Assembly: GCF_001864935.2 (NCBI RefSeq)
Contig: NZ_CP126267.1
Span: 1,674,001-1,738,000, forward strand
Source: Curtobacterium sp. MCBA15_012
GTDB taxonomy: Bacteria > Actinomycetota > Actinomycetes > Actinomycetales > Microbacteriaceae
Direction: 5' to 3'
DNA length: 64,000 nucleotides
Shown: piece after piece, positions 50,572 through 58,566 of the stretch
How positions within the stretch are numbered: the stretch's first letter is position 1
Layout: each line of letters begins with the position of its first letter
The notes under the pieces: model-generated
The model's database searches: none
Seen by the model: only the letters and a program-made list of their open reading frames with translations
What the model was told of the DNA's origin: nothing
Program-made: the position numbers and the translations under genes

Positions 50572-51201
50572 TCAGGCGCGACCGCTGGTCGCGGCCTCCG
50601 CCACGGACGCGACCCGGTCGGCCGCGTCGGGGATACCGAAGGACGTGAGCAGGGGGACCCAGAGGGCGCGCAGGCGGTCGACGAGGTCCTCGGTCGTCGT
50701 CGGCACCGACGAGGTGACGAGGCCGAACGTCGCCTCGAGGAGCAGCTCCTCGGCGCGGTCCGGCAGTGGTGGGGCGTCCTCGGAGCGAGCGGCGTCGAGC
50801 TGCTCGCGGATGAAGTCCACCCACACGAAGCCGCGGGGGACCTCGACGTCGGTGTGCAGGAGCTCGCGGAGCAGTCGGACGGCGCCGCCGGCACCGGGCC
50901 GCTCGCGGGTCTCGAGCGCCGTGTCGAGCAGCACCCGGGTCAGACGCTCGACCCCGGCGGGTTCGTCCGAGGCCTCGGCGACCGTGGCGGTCCAGCGGAC
51001 CTGCTGCTCCTCGATCACGGCGACGGCGAGCGCGTGCTTCGAGGGGAACAGGTGGTACCCGATCGCGGACTTCGGTCGGCCCATCGCCTCGGCGATGCGG
51101 GCGAAGCTCGTCGCCTCGTAGCCGTAGCGGGCGAACTGGGCCCCGGCCGCGGCGATGATCGCGTCGCGGGAGGCGGCCATCGCTGCCTGTCGTCGGTTCA
51201 C
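50572..51201 (-). CDS. TetR-family regulator, ScbR/gamma-butyrolactone-receptor-like
   Basis: A 209-residue repressor. The N-terminal helix-turn-helix is SRDAIIAAAGAQFARYGYEA, then TSFARIAEAMGRPKSAIGYH and LFPSKHALAVAVIEEQQVRW. The GYHLFPSKHALA-x-A-V-x-x-x-Q pattern is typical of gamma-butyrolactone-receptor-like TetR proteins, whose ligand may or may not be such a lactone. GTG 51201 has AGGAG 5 nt upstream. It lies downstream of, and codirectional with, the chorismate mutase gene. It is a candidate for binding the nearby palindromes; that is inference. Confidence 0.85.
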   Translation of the reverse strand: MNRRQAAMAASRDAIIAAAGAQFARYGYEATSFARIAEAMGRPKSAIGYHLFPSKHALAVAVIEEQQVRWTATVAEASDEPAGVERLTRVLLDTALETRERPGAGGAVRLLRELLHTDVEVPRGFVWVDFIREQLDAARSEDAPPLPDRAEELLLEATFGLVTSSVPTTTEDLVDRLRALWVPLLTSFGIPDAADRVASVAEAATSGRA

Positions 51202-51214
51202 GGTGCTCCTGGTC

Positions 51215-51244
51215 GGTCCCGGGTCGTCGGGTCGACCCGGGACC
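51215..51244. promoter_or_regulatory. 12-bp inverted repeat ahead of the TetR gene
   Basis: GGTCCCGGGTCG-tcgggt-CGACCCGGGACC, perfect 12-bp arms. It lies between the chorismate mutase stop (51272) and the TetR start, so it could be the chorismate mutase terminator or an autoregulatory operator. Confidence 0.6.
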
Positions 51245-51271
51245 ACTCTAGGAGGCAGTGGACCGTCGGCG

Positions 51272-51952
51272 TCAGGCGCGGCAGAAGCTCGACCACGCGA
51301 CGTGCAGGCCCTTGCGCTGCAGGGACCCGAGCCCCGGTTCGACCCGCTGCCGCTCGGTGACGACGGCGTGGGCGCAGCGCGGCTCGGACGCGACGGGCGT
51401 CACCGCCGCGAGCCGGTCGACCAGGTCGTCGTCGATCTGCGTGATCTGCGTGCGCACCGCCGTCAGGTCCGGAGCCGTCGTCGGGGCGGACGACGGGTCG
51501 TGGGTCCACCGCGTGAACAGGCCGCGCTGCACGAGCTTGCTCGCCGCGATCTGGTCGCGGAGGACCCGCTCCACGAGGTCCGGGTCGACCCCCTCCGCGC
51601 GGGCCCGGGCGACGCCGGCGTCGATGACGGCCTGCTCCCGCGTCGGATCGGCGATCGGCTTCCCGCTGAGCCACTTGCTCTCGGCGACGGGCTCGGCGAG
51701 CGCCAGTCGGCTGACGACGAGGTCGCCGACGGGCCGAAGCCGATCGGCGTCGGCCTGCGACGTGGTCGCCCCCGCCCGGTTCGCGGTCGCCGTCTGGGTT
51801 GCCGGGTCGGCGACGCTCGGCCGGGTCGCGGTCGCGGCGACGGCCGGCGCTGCCGCGGTGAGACCCGAGCCGACCACCGCGGCCACGAGGCCCAGCAGCA
51901 CGGCGGTGGTCATCGTGGCTCGTCGTCGAGCAGTCGTGGTTCCGTGGTCCAT
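51272..51952 (-). CDS. Secreted chorismate mutase (AroQ-gamma type)
   Basis: Chorismate mutase turns chorismate into prephenate. This 226-residue form has an N-terminal signal (ARRRATMTTAVLLGLVAAVV...AAAPAVAA), so it acts outside the membrane. The helical AroQ core is VVSRLALAEPVAESKWLSGK, then PIADPTREQAVIDAGVARAR and ERVLRDQIAASKLVQRGLF; its Arg, Lys and Gln residues fit the active site. The C-terminal part has two cysteines (EPRCAHAVV, WSSFCRA) that may pair. ATG 51952 has AGGAGGA 11-17 nt upstream. Exported chorismate mutases are known from mycobacteria and several plant pathogens; a host role here is inference. Confidence 0.87.
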   Translation of the reverse strand: MDHGTTTARRRATMTTAVLLGLVAAVVGSGLTAAAPAVAATATRPSVADPATQTATANRAGATTSQADADRLRPVGDLVVSRLALAEPVAESKWLSGKPIADPTREQAVIDAGVARARAEGVDPDLVERVLRDQIAASKLVQRGLFTRWTHDPSSAPTTAPDLTAVRTQITQIDDDLVDRLAAVTPVASEPRCAHAVVTERQRVEPGLGSLQRKGLHVAWSSFCRA

Positions 51953-52155
51953 GGGTGTCCTGTCTCCTCCTGGTCGAGGAAGCGGATCGACACCTCGGTG
52001 CTCCGGCGTCGGAGCGCCCGACGGAGGGGCTCCACGACGAGTTCCGACCACACGGGGTAGACCTCGACGTGGTCCACCGCGGACGGGCACGAACACGACT
52101 CGACCACGGGCACGTCGAGGCCGGGGTAGACCGTGGTGACGCGGTGCAGCACCAT
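51910..52155 (-). CDS. Small 81-residue hypothetical protein coupled to chorismate mutase
   Basis: The product begins VLHRVTTVYPGLDVPVVESC with a C-S-C motif, then SAVDHVEVYPVWSELVVEPL and a basic RRALRRRSTEVSIRFLDQEE. AAGGAG lies 7 nt before ATG 52155, a strong site. Its last 43 nt overlap the chorismate mutase start in another frame, so the two are probably coupled. No signal peptide, no family recognised. The ribosome-binding site lies in one arm of the upstream 38-bp palindrome. Confidence 0.6.
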   Translation of the reverse strand: MVLHRVTTVYPGLDVPVVESCSCPSAVDHVEVYPVWSELVVEPLRRALRRRSTEVSIRFLDQEETGHPWTTEPRLLDDEPR

Positions 52156-52164
52156 GCCGCCGCT

Positions 52165-52202
52165 CCTTCCTGTCGCCAGACGATCGTCTGACGACAGGAA
52201 GG
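52165..52202. promoter_or_regulatory. 38-bp palindrome with core CCAGACGATCGTCTGA (copy 2)
   Basis: CCTTCCTGTCG-C-CAGACGATCGTCTG-A-CGACAGGAAGG, palindromic over 38 bp except for one mismatched pair. The core equals copy 1 at 30032-30047 while the outer arms differ. In a leftward transcript the AGGAAGG arm contains the ribosome-binding site of the 81-residue gene, so it could act as a DNA operator, as an RNA hairpin masking translation, or both. Confidence 0.65.
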
Positions 52203-52292
52203 TACAACGCGGGTCGCGCCCGGCGCGATGAGGGTGCGCTCAGCCCTCGGCTACCGCGCTGGGGCGGGCGGCGCGTGGTGCGAGGTGCTCCC

Positions 52293-52352
52293 GCACAAGC
52301 GGAAGCAGCTCGCGCCACGGCGAACCGTGGTGCGAGCTGCTTTCCGTTGTGC
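52293..52352 (-). terminator. Long imperfect hairpin after the amidase gene
   Basis: 28-nt arms (GCACAAGCGGAAGCAGCTCG... / ...CGAGCTGCTTTCCGTTGTGC) pair with few mismatches around a CGAA tetraloop. It lies 56 nt beyond the amidase stop, between it and the chorismate mutase unit, and is probably the terminator of the permease-amidase operon. Confidence 0.65.
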
Positions 52353-52407
52353 GAACCGCGCCGCGACCGCAGCGCGACCGCGACCGCGCGCGACCCCACT
52401 CGCGCCC

Positions 52408-53337
52408 CTACAGCACAGCCTTCGGCACCCGGTGCAGCGTCACGGCCCCGACGGCCGCGAACGGGTGCAGCGGGTCCGGGTCGCCCGAGCCGGTCGGGCC
52501 GCCGAGCTTCGAGTCGCCCACGGCGCTCAGCACGGCGTAGGCGTCCTCGGCGGTCCAGCCGTGCTCGTCGACCAGGAACGCGAACGCGTCCTCGTAGCCG
52601 CGCCGGACGCTCTCCTGCACCGGGTCGCCGAGTCCGACGAACAGCCACTCCTCGGGGGTCTCGATCCGGGGTGCGCGGAGGGCCGGGCCACCCTTGACCA
52701 GGTCGACCGAGACGATCGCGGTGCCCTGGGCCTCGATCGCGACGAAGGACGACTCGCCCTCGGCCATCAGCGCGTGCACGTCGCCGATGGACAGCAGCGC
52801 CCCGGGCACCCGGACGGGCAGGTACACGGTGGAGCCGGGCCGGGCCTCGGTGACGTCCATGTTCCCGCCCTCGGCGTACGCGGGCATGATCGTCGAGTTC
52901 GTCCCCTCGGCCGGGGCGACCCCGATGCAGCCGATCATCGGCCGGACCGGGAACGCGTGCCGGTCGGTGACCCGCACGACGCCGTCCTCGATCGGGCAGC
53001 GGCGGGCGAAGACGCCCTCGGGCATGACGTGCTGGAGCGCGCCGGACCCGGGCAGCGAGACCGACCAGCCGTGCGTGGTGAGCTCGATGTCGTGGATGTG
53101 CACCGCGAGGGTGTCGCCGGGTTCAGCACCCTCGACGTGGACTGGGCCGGTCACCGGGTTGATCGGTGCCTGCAGCTGTCCGAGGTCGTGGTGCCGGTCG
53201 AGCTCGGCGTACACGGCGTCGGTCGTCTCGAAGCCGATCGTCTCGCCCGTGCCGGGACGGACCCGCAGCACGGGGTCCCGGTCGGCGGCGAAGCCCGGGA
53301 CGCCCAGGGTGTTCGGCAGGAAGTGGTCGGGGGTCAT
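52408..53337 (-). CDS. Acetamidase/formamidase family protein
   Basis: A 309-residue amide hydrolase. The family's strings are visible: INPVTGPVHVEGAEPGDTLA, VHIHDIELTTHGWSVSLPGS, RPMIGCIGVAPAEG (substrate cysteine region), and YAEGGNMDVTEARPGSTVYL followed by GDVHALMAEGE. It releases ammonia from small amides. It overlaps the APC permease gene by 4 nt, so the permease probably brings in the amide or the product's amine. A hairpin ends the unit. Confidence 0.9.
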   Translation of the reverse strand: MTPDHFLPNTLGVPGFAADRDPVLRVRPGTGETIGFETTDAVYAELDRHHDLGQLQAPINPVTGPVHVEGAEPGDTLAVHIHDIELTTHGWSVSLPGSGALQHVMPEGVFARRCPIEDGVVRVTDRHAFPVRPMIGCIGVAPAEGTNSTIMPAYAEGGNMDVTEARPGSTVYLPVRVPGALLSIGDVHALMAEGESSFVAIEAQGTAIVSVDLVKGGPALRAPRIETPEEWLFVGLGDPVQESVRRGYEDAFAFLVDEHGWTAEDAYAVLSAVGDSKLGGPTGSGDPDPLHPFAAVGAVTLHRVPKAVL

Positions 53338-54785
53338 GCGTGGTCCTTCCCGGTGGTGGTCGATGCGGCGTCCGTGCCGGCGCCGCCCTCGCCGAGCGTC
53401 CCCGGCTCCTCCGTGCCGACCTCGGTCGAACGGCCCGTCGCGCGGTAGTACAGGAACACGCCCGCGCCGACGACCAGCCAGACGATGCCGCCGACCTTCG
53501 CCTCGACCGCGGCGTTGAGCAGCACGTAGCCGATGACCAGGAAGCCGATCAGCGGTACGACCAGGTGCAGGAGCCAGTTGCGGGACTTCCCCTTCACGAC
53601 GTGGTGCACGACCACTGACACGTGCAGGAGCATGAAGCCGAACAGTGCACCGAAGTTCACCAGGGACGAGATCGTGTCGATCTGCCCGACGAAGAACAGC
53701 ACGAGGATCGCGGACAGCACCGAGACCACGATGATCGCGTTCTGCGGGACCTGCCGGCCGTTCAGCTTGTGCAGGAACGCCGGGAGCTGCCGGTCGCGGC
53801 TCATCGAGAACAGCAGGCGGCTCGTGGCGGCCTGCGCGGCCATGGCGTTCGCGATGCCCACGGCGAGGACGTTCACGGCGAAGAACGCCGTCGCCCAGCC
53901 GCTCGACGACGCCTGCTCGACGATCGTGAAGAAGGCGTTGCCGGCCTCGCTGTCCGAGAACGCGTCGCGTCCCGCGGCGAGCGCCGACGCGAGCCACGTC
54001 TGCAGGACGAACAGGAACGCGACGATGACGAGCGCGAGGATCATCGCGAGTCCGGCACCGCCGCGGCGGCCGGTGGACTCCTCGGACAGGGTGGAGATGC
54101 CGTCGAAGCCCAGGAAGCTCAGCACCGCGATGGACAGGGCGCTGGCGATGAGCGGGGCGGACACCTTCGACGGGTCCCACACCTGGTCGGTCGAGAACGA
54201 GGCGCCGGGCACGGTCCCGCCGGTGAGGGCGACGATCGCGATGACGACGAAGATCGCGACGAACACGAGCTCGATGAGCAGGAAGACGCGGTTCGCCAGC
54301 TTGAGCGACGACACCCCGAGCAGGTTGATCACCGTGTTGATCGCGACGAACAGCAGCGCCCAGAGCCAGCGGGGCGTCCCGGGGAAGATCCCGACCATGC
54401 TCTCCGCGGCGAACACGTAGAGCAGCGTCGGGACGAGCAGGTAGTCGAGCAGGATCGCCCAGCCGGCGAAGAACCCGGCGGTGGGGTGGATGCCGCGGCC
54501 GACGTACGAGAACACGCTGCCGGCGAGGGGGATCGACTTCGCCATCTGCGCGTAGGCCAGGGCGGTGAAGATCATCGCGACGAGGCCGACCAGGTAGACG
54601 AGCGGCACCATGCCGCTCGACGCGTTGTAGACGGTGCCGAAGATCGCCCACGGGGCGATCGGCACCATGAAGACCAGCCCGTACACGAGCAGGTCGGTGG
54701 TGGACACGGAGCGCTTGAGCTCCTGCTCGTAGCCGTAGGCCTCGAGCTGCTGCTGTGCGGACAGCTCGCTGTGCTGCTGCGACAT
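53334..54785 (-). CDS. APC-superfamily amino-acid/amine permease
   Basis: A 483-residue transporter with about 12 hydrophobic helices. The first is STTDLLVYGLVFMVPIAPWA, with YLVGLVAMIFTALAYAQMAK; IPLAGSVFSYVGRGIHPTAG and SFLGFDGISTLSEESTGRRG are APC family strings. The first 30 residues are Gln-rich and cytosolic. ATG 54785 (MSQQHSELSA) was chosen over a more upstream start at 54860 that lies in the intergenic stem-loop. It is cotranscribed with the amidase. The substrate is unknown. Confidence 0.9.
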   Translation of the reverse strand: MSQQHSELSAQQQLEAYGYEQELKRSVSTTDLLVYGLVFMVPIAPWAIFGTVYNASSGMVPLVYLVGLVAMIFTALAYAQMAKSIPLAGSVFSYVGRGIHPTAGFFAGWAILLDYLLVPTLLYVFAAESMVGIFPGTPRWLWALLFVAINTVINLLGVSSLKLANRVFLLIELVFVAIFVVIAIVALTGGTVPGASFSTDQVWDPSKVSAPLIASALSIAVLSFLGFDGISTLSEESTGRRGGAGLAMILALVIVAFLFVLQTWLASALAAGRDAFSDSEAGNAFFTIVEQASSSGWATAFFAVNVLAVGIANAMAAQAATSRLLFSMSRDRQLPAFLHKLNGRQVPQNAIIVVSVLSAILVLFFVGQIDTISSLVNFGALFGFMLLHVSVVVHHVVKGKSRNWLLHLVVPLIGFLVIGYVLLNAAVEAKVGGIVWLVVGAGVFLYYRATGRSTEVGTEEPGTLGEGGAGTDAASTTTGKDHA

Positions 54786-54826
54786 GGGGTTCCGTTCGGG
54801 GAGACGGTGCGTGGTGAGGGGGGAGA

Positions 54827-54923
54827 CGGACGGGAGGCGCGTGGCGGGGTGGTGCCGCACCGCACGTCCGGTGGACCGACGGTCGGGAGGCGCTTGGCGG
54901 GGTCGTGCCGCGCCTCCCGTCCG
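54827..54923. repeat. Double GGACGGGAGGC-family stem-loop
   Basis: CGGACGGGAGGCGC (54827-54840) pairs with GCGCCTCCCGTCCG (54910-54923). In between is a second related unit (GGTCGGGAGGCGCTTGGCGG). It follows the iminopeptidase-like gene and probably ends its transcript. Confidence 0.75.
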
Positions 54924-54938
54924 GCGGGTGGTCGCGAC

Positions 54939-55853
54939 CTACCTGGTGGGCTGGTCGTCGTGGGTCGCCGCGAACGCGGCGACGACGCGGCGGAACTCCT
55001 CGGGCTGCTCGAGGTGCGTGCAGTGGCTCGCGCCCGGGAAGACGTGCTGGCGGACGTCGGCGATGCGCTCGACGAAGGGCTGCCAGGTGGCAGGGGTGGC
55101 CTCGTCGTGCTCACCGGCGACGACGAGGGTGGGCACGGTGATGCGGTCGAGCCGGTCGACGATGGTCCAGTCGCGCATGGTGCCGATGACGTGGAACTCG
55201 TTCGGGCCGTTCATGGTGTGGTAGACCGTCGGCTCCTGTTCCATCTGGGTCTCGGAGTCGACGAAGTCCTGCGGCATCGGCACGACACGGCAGACGTGCC
55301 GCTCGTAGAAGACCTGGGTCGCGGCGAGGTACTCGGGGTCGTCGACCGTGCCGGCCTGTTCGTGCCGGGTCAGGGCGTCCTGCACGTCCTCCGGCAGCTG
55401 CGCGCGGAGCTCGGCGGCCCCGTCGACCCAGAGCTGCATCGACGCAGGGGAGTTGCAGATCATGAGCGACCGGAGGCCGACCGGCCGTCGGACGGCGATC
55501 TCGGCGCCGAGCATCCCGCCCCACGACTGCCCGAGGACGTGGTGGTCGCCGAGGCCGAGGTGCTCGACGAGTGCGGCGTACTCGTCGACGAAGAGCTGCG
55601 GGACCCACGTGTCGACGGGGGCGTCCGGGCGGTGGGAGCTCCGACCGCAGCCGAACTGGTCGTGGTGGACGACGGTCCGACCGGTCTCGTCGGCCAGGGC
55701 CGCGAGGTTCCGGAGGTAGTCGTGTGCCATCCCGGGGCCGCCGTGCAGGACGACGAGGGGCAGCGCTCCCGGCGTGGGGCGGTCGGGCTCGGTGACGCGG
55801 TACCACGTGTGGCCGTCCTGGAACGGCATCGTGCCTTCGGTGATGCGGGACAT
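54939..55853 (-). CDS. Proline-iminopeptidase-family alpha/beta hydrolase
   Basis: A 304-residue S33-type peptidase/hydrolase. It has HGGPGMAHDYL (residues 37-47), HDQFGCGRSSH, nucleophile GQSWGG with Ser110, the acid in VVAGEHDEATPATW, and His in PGASHCTHLEQPEEF. The family removes N-terminal proline or hydrolyses small amides. The start is uncertain: ATG 55853 (MSRITEGTMP) or ATG 55865. It is divergent from a GntR regulator, which probably controls it. Confidence 0.88.
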   Translation of the reverse strand: MSRITEGTMPFQDGHTWYRVTEPDRPTPGALPLVVLHGGPGMAHDYLRNLAALADETGRTVVHHDQFGCGRSSHRPDAPVDTWVPQLFVDEYAALVEHLGLGDHHVLGQSWGGMLGAEIAVRRPVGLRSLMICNSPASMQLWVDGAAELRAQLPEDVQDALTRHEQAGTVDDPEYLAATQVFYERHVCRVVPMPQDFVDSETQMEQEPTVYHTMNGPNEFHVIGTMRDWTIVDRLDRITVPTLVVAGEHDEATPATWQPFVERIADVRQHVFPGASHCTHLEQPEEFRRVVAAFAATHDDQPTR

Positions 55854-55899
55854 GGAGTGCAGCATGGCCCGGTCAATGGTCCCGTGCAAGACCTTTCCG

Positions 55900-55917
55900 C
55901 GTCCTTTAACGTGGACG
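55900..55917. promoter_or_regulatory. Operator candidate between the hydrolase and GntR genes
   Basis: CGTCC-TTTAACGT-GGACG, a 5-bp inverted repeat in the 82-bp divergent intergenic region. The AT-rich centre and position suit a GntR/FadR dimer site overlapping both promoters. Confidence 0.45.
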
Positions 55918-55935
55918 AAACGCGAGGAGGAGCCA

Positions 55936-56670
55936 GTGGTCGCGGAACGCGCTCCGGAGAGCCGGGTCGACGAGGTCGAGGACCGACTGGTCACGGCCGT
56001 GGCCGTCGGCGAGTACCTGCCCGGTGCCCGGCTCCCCGCGGAACGTGAGCTCACCGTGCTGCTCGGGGTGGGGCGGGTGACGGTCCGGTCGGCCCTCGCC
56101 CGGCTGGTCGACCGCGGGCTGCTCGAGACCCGGCGGGGTCGTGGCGGCGGCACCTTCGTCCGCACCCAGTGGCCGGACTCGTCCTCCGACGCCGTCGGCC
56201 GCACCCTGATCGCACGGTGGGCGGGCATCCGCGAGACCACCGACGCGGTCGCGCTCCTGCACGGGGCGCTCGCGACCGCGGCGGCCGAGCGGGTCACCCC
56301 GACGACGGCCGAGCGGATCCGGGACCGGCTCGAGGCGTTCCGGACCGCGGCCACCGGGTTCGAGAAGCAGCAGGCCGACGCCGTCCTGCACCGGACGATC
56401 ATCGACGCGGCGGGCAACGCCGTCCTCGCCGGGACGCTCGCGGGGCTCGAGTCGCAGGTGTCCATCGCGGCACCGGCGCACCTGTGGGGGACGGCCGAGG
56501 GCATGGCGGAGATGGAGGACCGGGCGCTCCGCGAGCACGAGGCGCTCGTCGATGCGGTCTGCGCGGGACGTGCGGTCGAGGCGGGGGAGGTCGCCCGGCG
56601 GCACGTCGGGATCGACCTCGAGCTGCTCGAGCGGGCGATGCGTCGGACCGGGCAGGTGCCGGCGCACTAG
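55936..56670 (+). CDS. GntR-family regulator (FadR/FCD subfamily)
   Basis: A 244-residue regulator. The winged helix is VEDRLVTAVAVGEYLPGARL, then PAERELTVLLGVGRVTVRSA and LARLVDRGLLETRRGRGGG. The helical C-terminal FCD-type domain (LLHGALATAAAERVTPTTAE; DAVLHRTIIDAAGNAVLAGT; LREHEALVDAVCAGRAVEA) would bind a small organic acid. GTG 55936 has GAGGAGG 5 nt upstream, and that decides the start. It is divergent from the iminopeptidase-like gene. Confidence 0.9.
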   Translation: MVAERAPESRVDEVEDRLVTAVAVGEYLPGARLPAERELTVLLGVGRVTVRSALARLVDRGLLETRRGRGGGTFVRTQWPDSSSDAVGRTLIARWAGIRETTDAVALLHGALATAAAERVTPTTAERIRDRLEAFRTAATGFEKQQADAVLHRTIIDAAGNAVLAGTLAGLESQVSIAAPAHLWGTAEGMAEMEDRALREHEALVDAVCAGRAVEAGEVARRHVGIDLELLERAMRRTGQVPAH

Positions 56671-56774
56671 GGTCCCGGCCGGTCGACGTCGCCCGTGCGG
56701 TGCCTCCGGGGCGGTTCCGGGCCGGTCGGGGTCAGGGCAGGTCCAGTCTCCCGGGCCGGTCGGGGCCAGGCCGG

Positions 56775-58355
56775 TCAGGGCGGGGTCGACCCCTCGAGCC
56801 GTGCCTCCTCGGCGTCGTAGCCGGCGCGGACCTGGCGGAGCACGAGGTCGTCGATCTCGTCGGCGTCCCGCAGCCGCAGCAACGTGGCCGCCTTGTGCTG
56901 CACGAGGGCCAGCTCGAGCGCGACCGCGGAGTCGTGCCGCTGCAGCGCCGGGTGGTCCTCGTCCTCCTCCTCGCGGGCCTGGATCACGTCGAGGTGTGCC
57001 TCGTAGTCCTTGCGGATCCGGTCGACGGTGGCGCGGTCGGCCCCGGCCGCGCGGGCGAGCCGGGGGAGTGCCGCGAGGGCCTCCTCGATCGCGGTGCGCT
57101 CGGCCAGTCGCCGTTCCTCGCCGACCGACTCGTCCTCCGGCAGGGCGGCACGGCGCAGGACCGCGGGCAGTACGAGCGCCTGACCGACGATCGTGACGAC
57201 GACGACGCCCGCGGTGACGAACACGATGAGGTTCCGCTCGGGGAACGCGCCGCCGGACTCGAGCGTGCGCGGGACGGCGACCGCCATCGCGAGCGACACG
57301 GCACCGCGGAACCCGGCGAACCCGCTGACGAGGCGGTCGCGGCGGCCCTCGCGGGGCTCACCGCCGAACCGCCGCGTCACGAGCCAGACCGTGCCGCCGA
57401 TCGACCCCTCGAAGGCGAACCGGACGAGCACCAGGACGACCGAGACGGCGAGGACGATGCCGATCCCGCAGAGGACCTCGCCGGCGTCGAGCTCGCGGGC
57501 GGCGATCATGGCCTCGATCCCGACGAGCACGAACAGCGCCCCGTTGAGCAGGTAGGTGAGGAAGGACCAGAACGCGCGCACCTGCTGCCGGGTCTCGGCG
57601 CGGTCGAGCTTCGGGGCGACCTGGCTCACGACGATGCCGGCCGCCACCACCGCGAGCACCCCGGAGGCACCGATCGCCTCGGCAGCGAGGAACGCGGCGA
57701 ACGGGACGAGCAGCGTGACCAGGTTCTCGAGCACCACGGTGTCCACACGGCGCAGCACGAGGGTGCCGAGCCAGGCAGCGAGCAGTCCGGCCGCGACGCC
57801 GCCGACGTAGGACAGCACGAGCATCCCGGACACGTTCCAGAACGTCAGCTCCTGCGTGCCGACCGTCACCGCGACCGCGATGCCGTACACCACCAGGGTG
57901 GTGCCGTCGTTGACGAGGCTCTCGGCCCGGAGCACCGTGACGTTCCGGCGGGGCAGCATCTTGGTCAGCACACCGACCGCGGTGGCGTCGGTCGGGGCGA
58001 CCGCGGCGCCGAGCACCCACGCGGGTCCCCACGGCAGCCCGAGCAGGTGCAGCAGCGTGGCGACGACCCCGGCCGTCACGACGACCAGCACCGTGCCCAT
58101 GAGCACGATGCCACGGAGGTTCTTGCGGATCTCGCGCAGCGACGTGGTCAGGCTCTCCCAGTACAGGAGCGCCGGCAGGAAGAGCAGCAGCACGGCCTCG
58201 GCGGGGAGCTCGACCCGCGCGAAGGTCGGTACGAACGCGAGCAACGCGCCGATCACGAGCAGCAGCACGGGCGGTGCGACGCGGATGCGGTCGGCCACCG
58301 CAGCCGTCACGGCGATCGCCAGGCCGAGGACGACCACCAGTTCAGGACCGAGCAC
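56775..58355 (-). CDS. Na+/H+ antiporter (CPA1 / NhaP-like)
   Basis: A 526-residue transporter with about 12 hydrophobic helices. VLLLFLPALLYWESLTTSLR and WVLGAAVAPTDATAVGVLTK are CPA1 family strings. LRAESLVNDGTTLVVYGIAV carries the N-D ion-binding pair, and GFAGFRGAVSLAMAVAVPRT is the R-G-x-x-S/T-L string. A charged cytosolic tail of about 110 residues follows. GTG 58355 has GAGGAG just upstream. It extrudes sodium or maintains pH. It stands alone. Confidence 0.9.
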   Translation of the reverse strand: MLGPELVVVLGLAIAVTAAVADRIRVAPPVLLLVIGALLAFVPTFARVELPAEAVLLLFLPALLYWESLTTSLREIRKNLRGIVLMGTVLVVVTAGVVATLLHLLGLPWGPAWVLGAAVAPTDATAVGVLTKMLPRRNVTVLRAESLVNDGTTLVVYGIAVAVTVGTQELTFWNVSGMLVLSYVGGVAAGLLAAWLGTLVLRRVDTVVLENLVTLLVPFAAFLAAEAIGASGVLAVVAAGIVVSQVAPKLDRAETRQQVRAFWSFLTYLLNGALFVLVGIEAMIAARELDAGEVLCGIGIVLAVSVVLVLVRFAFEGSIGGTVWLVTRRFGGEPREGRRDRLVSGFAGFRGAVSLAMAVAVPRTLESGGAFPERNLIVFVTAGVVVVTIVGQALVLPAVLRRAALPEDESVGEERRLAERTAIEEALAALPRLARAAGADRATVDRIRKDYEAHLDVIQAREEEDEDHPALQRHDSAVALELALVQHKAATLLRLRDADEIDDLVLRQVRAGYDAEEARLEGSTPP

Positions 58356-58490
58356 GTGTCTCCTCACGCTGTCGGACGGTGGACCCGTCCGCCGGGCCAG
58401 TCAACGCGTGGGACCCTGCGTTCCCTTCCCGATCGGTGCCGGGCGTCCGCTCGACGCGGCGCCGGGTCCGCCCGACCACTCCCGCAGGAC

Positions 58491-58548
58491 CCTGACGAGG
58501 GCGGTCCCTCGCAGCGGCGGACCGCTGTGGGGAACCGCCCTCGTCAGG
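58491..58548 (-). terminator. Terminator after the XRE-MurA gene
   Basis: Perfect 15-bp arms CCTGACGAGGGCGGT / ACCGCCCTCGTCAGG with a second small hairpin (AGCGGCGGACCGCT) in the loop, 18 nt beyond the murA-like stop. Confidence 0.8.
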
Positions 58549-58566
58549 CGTGCCGGGGTGTCGGGC

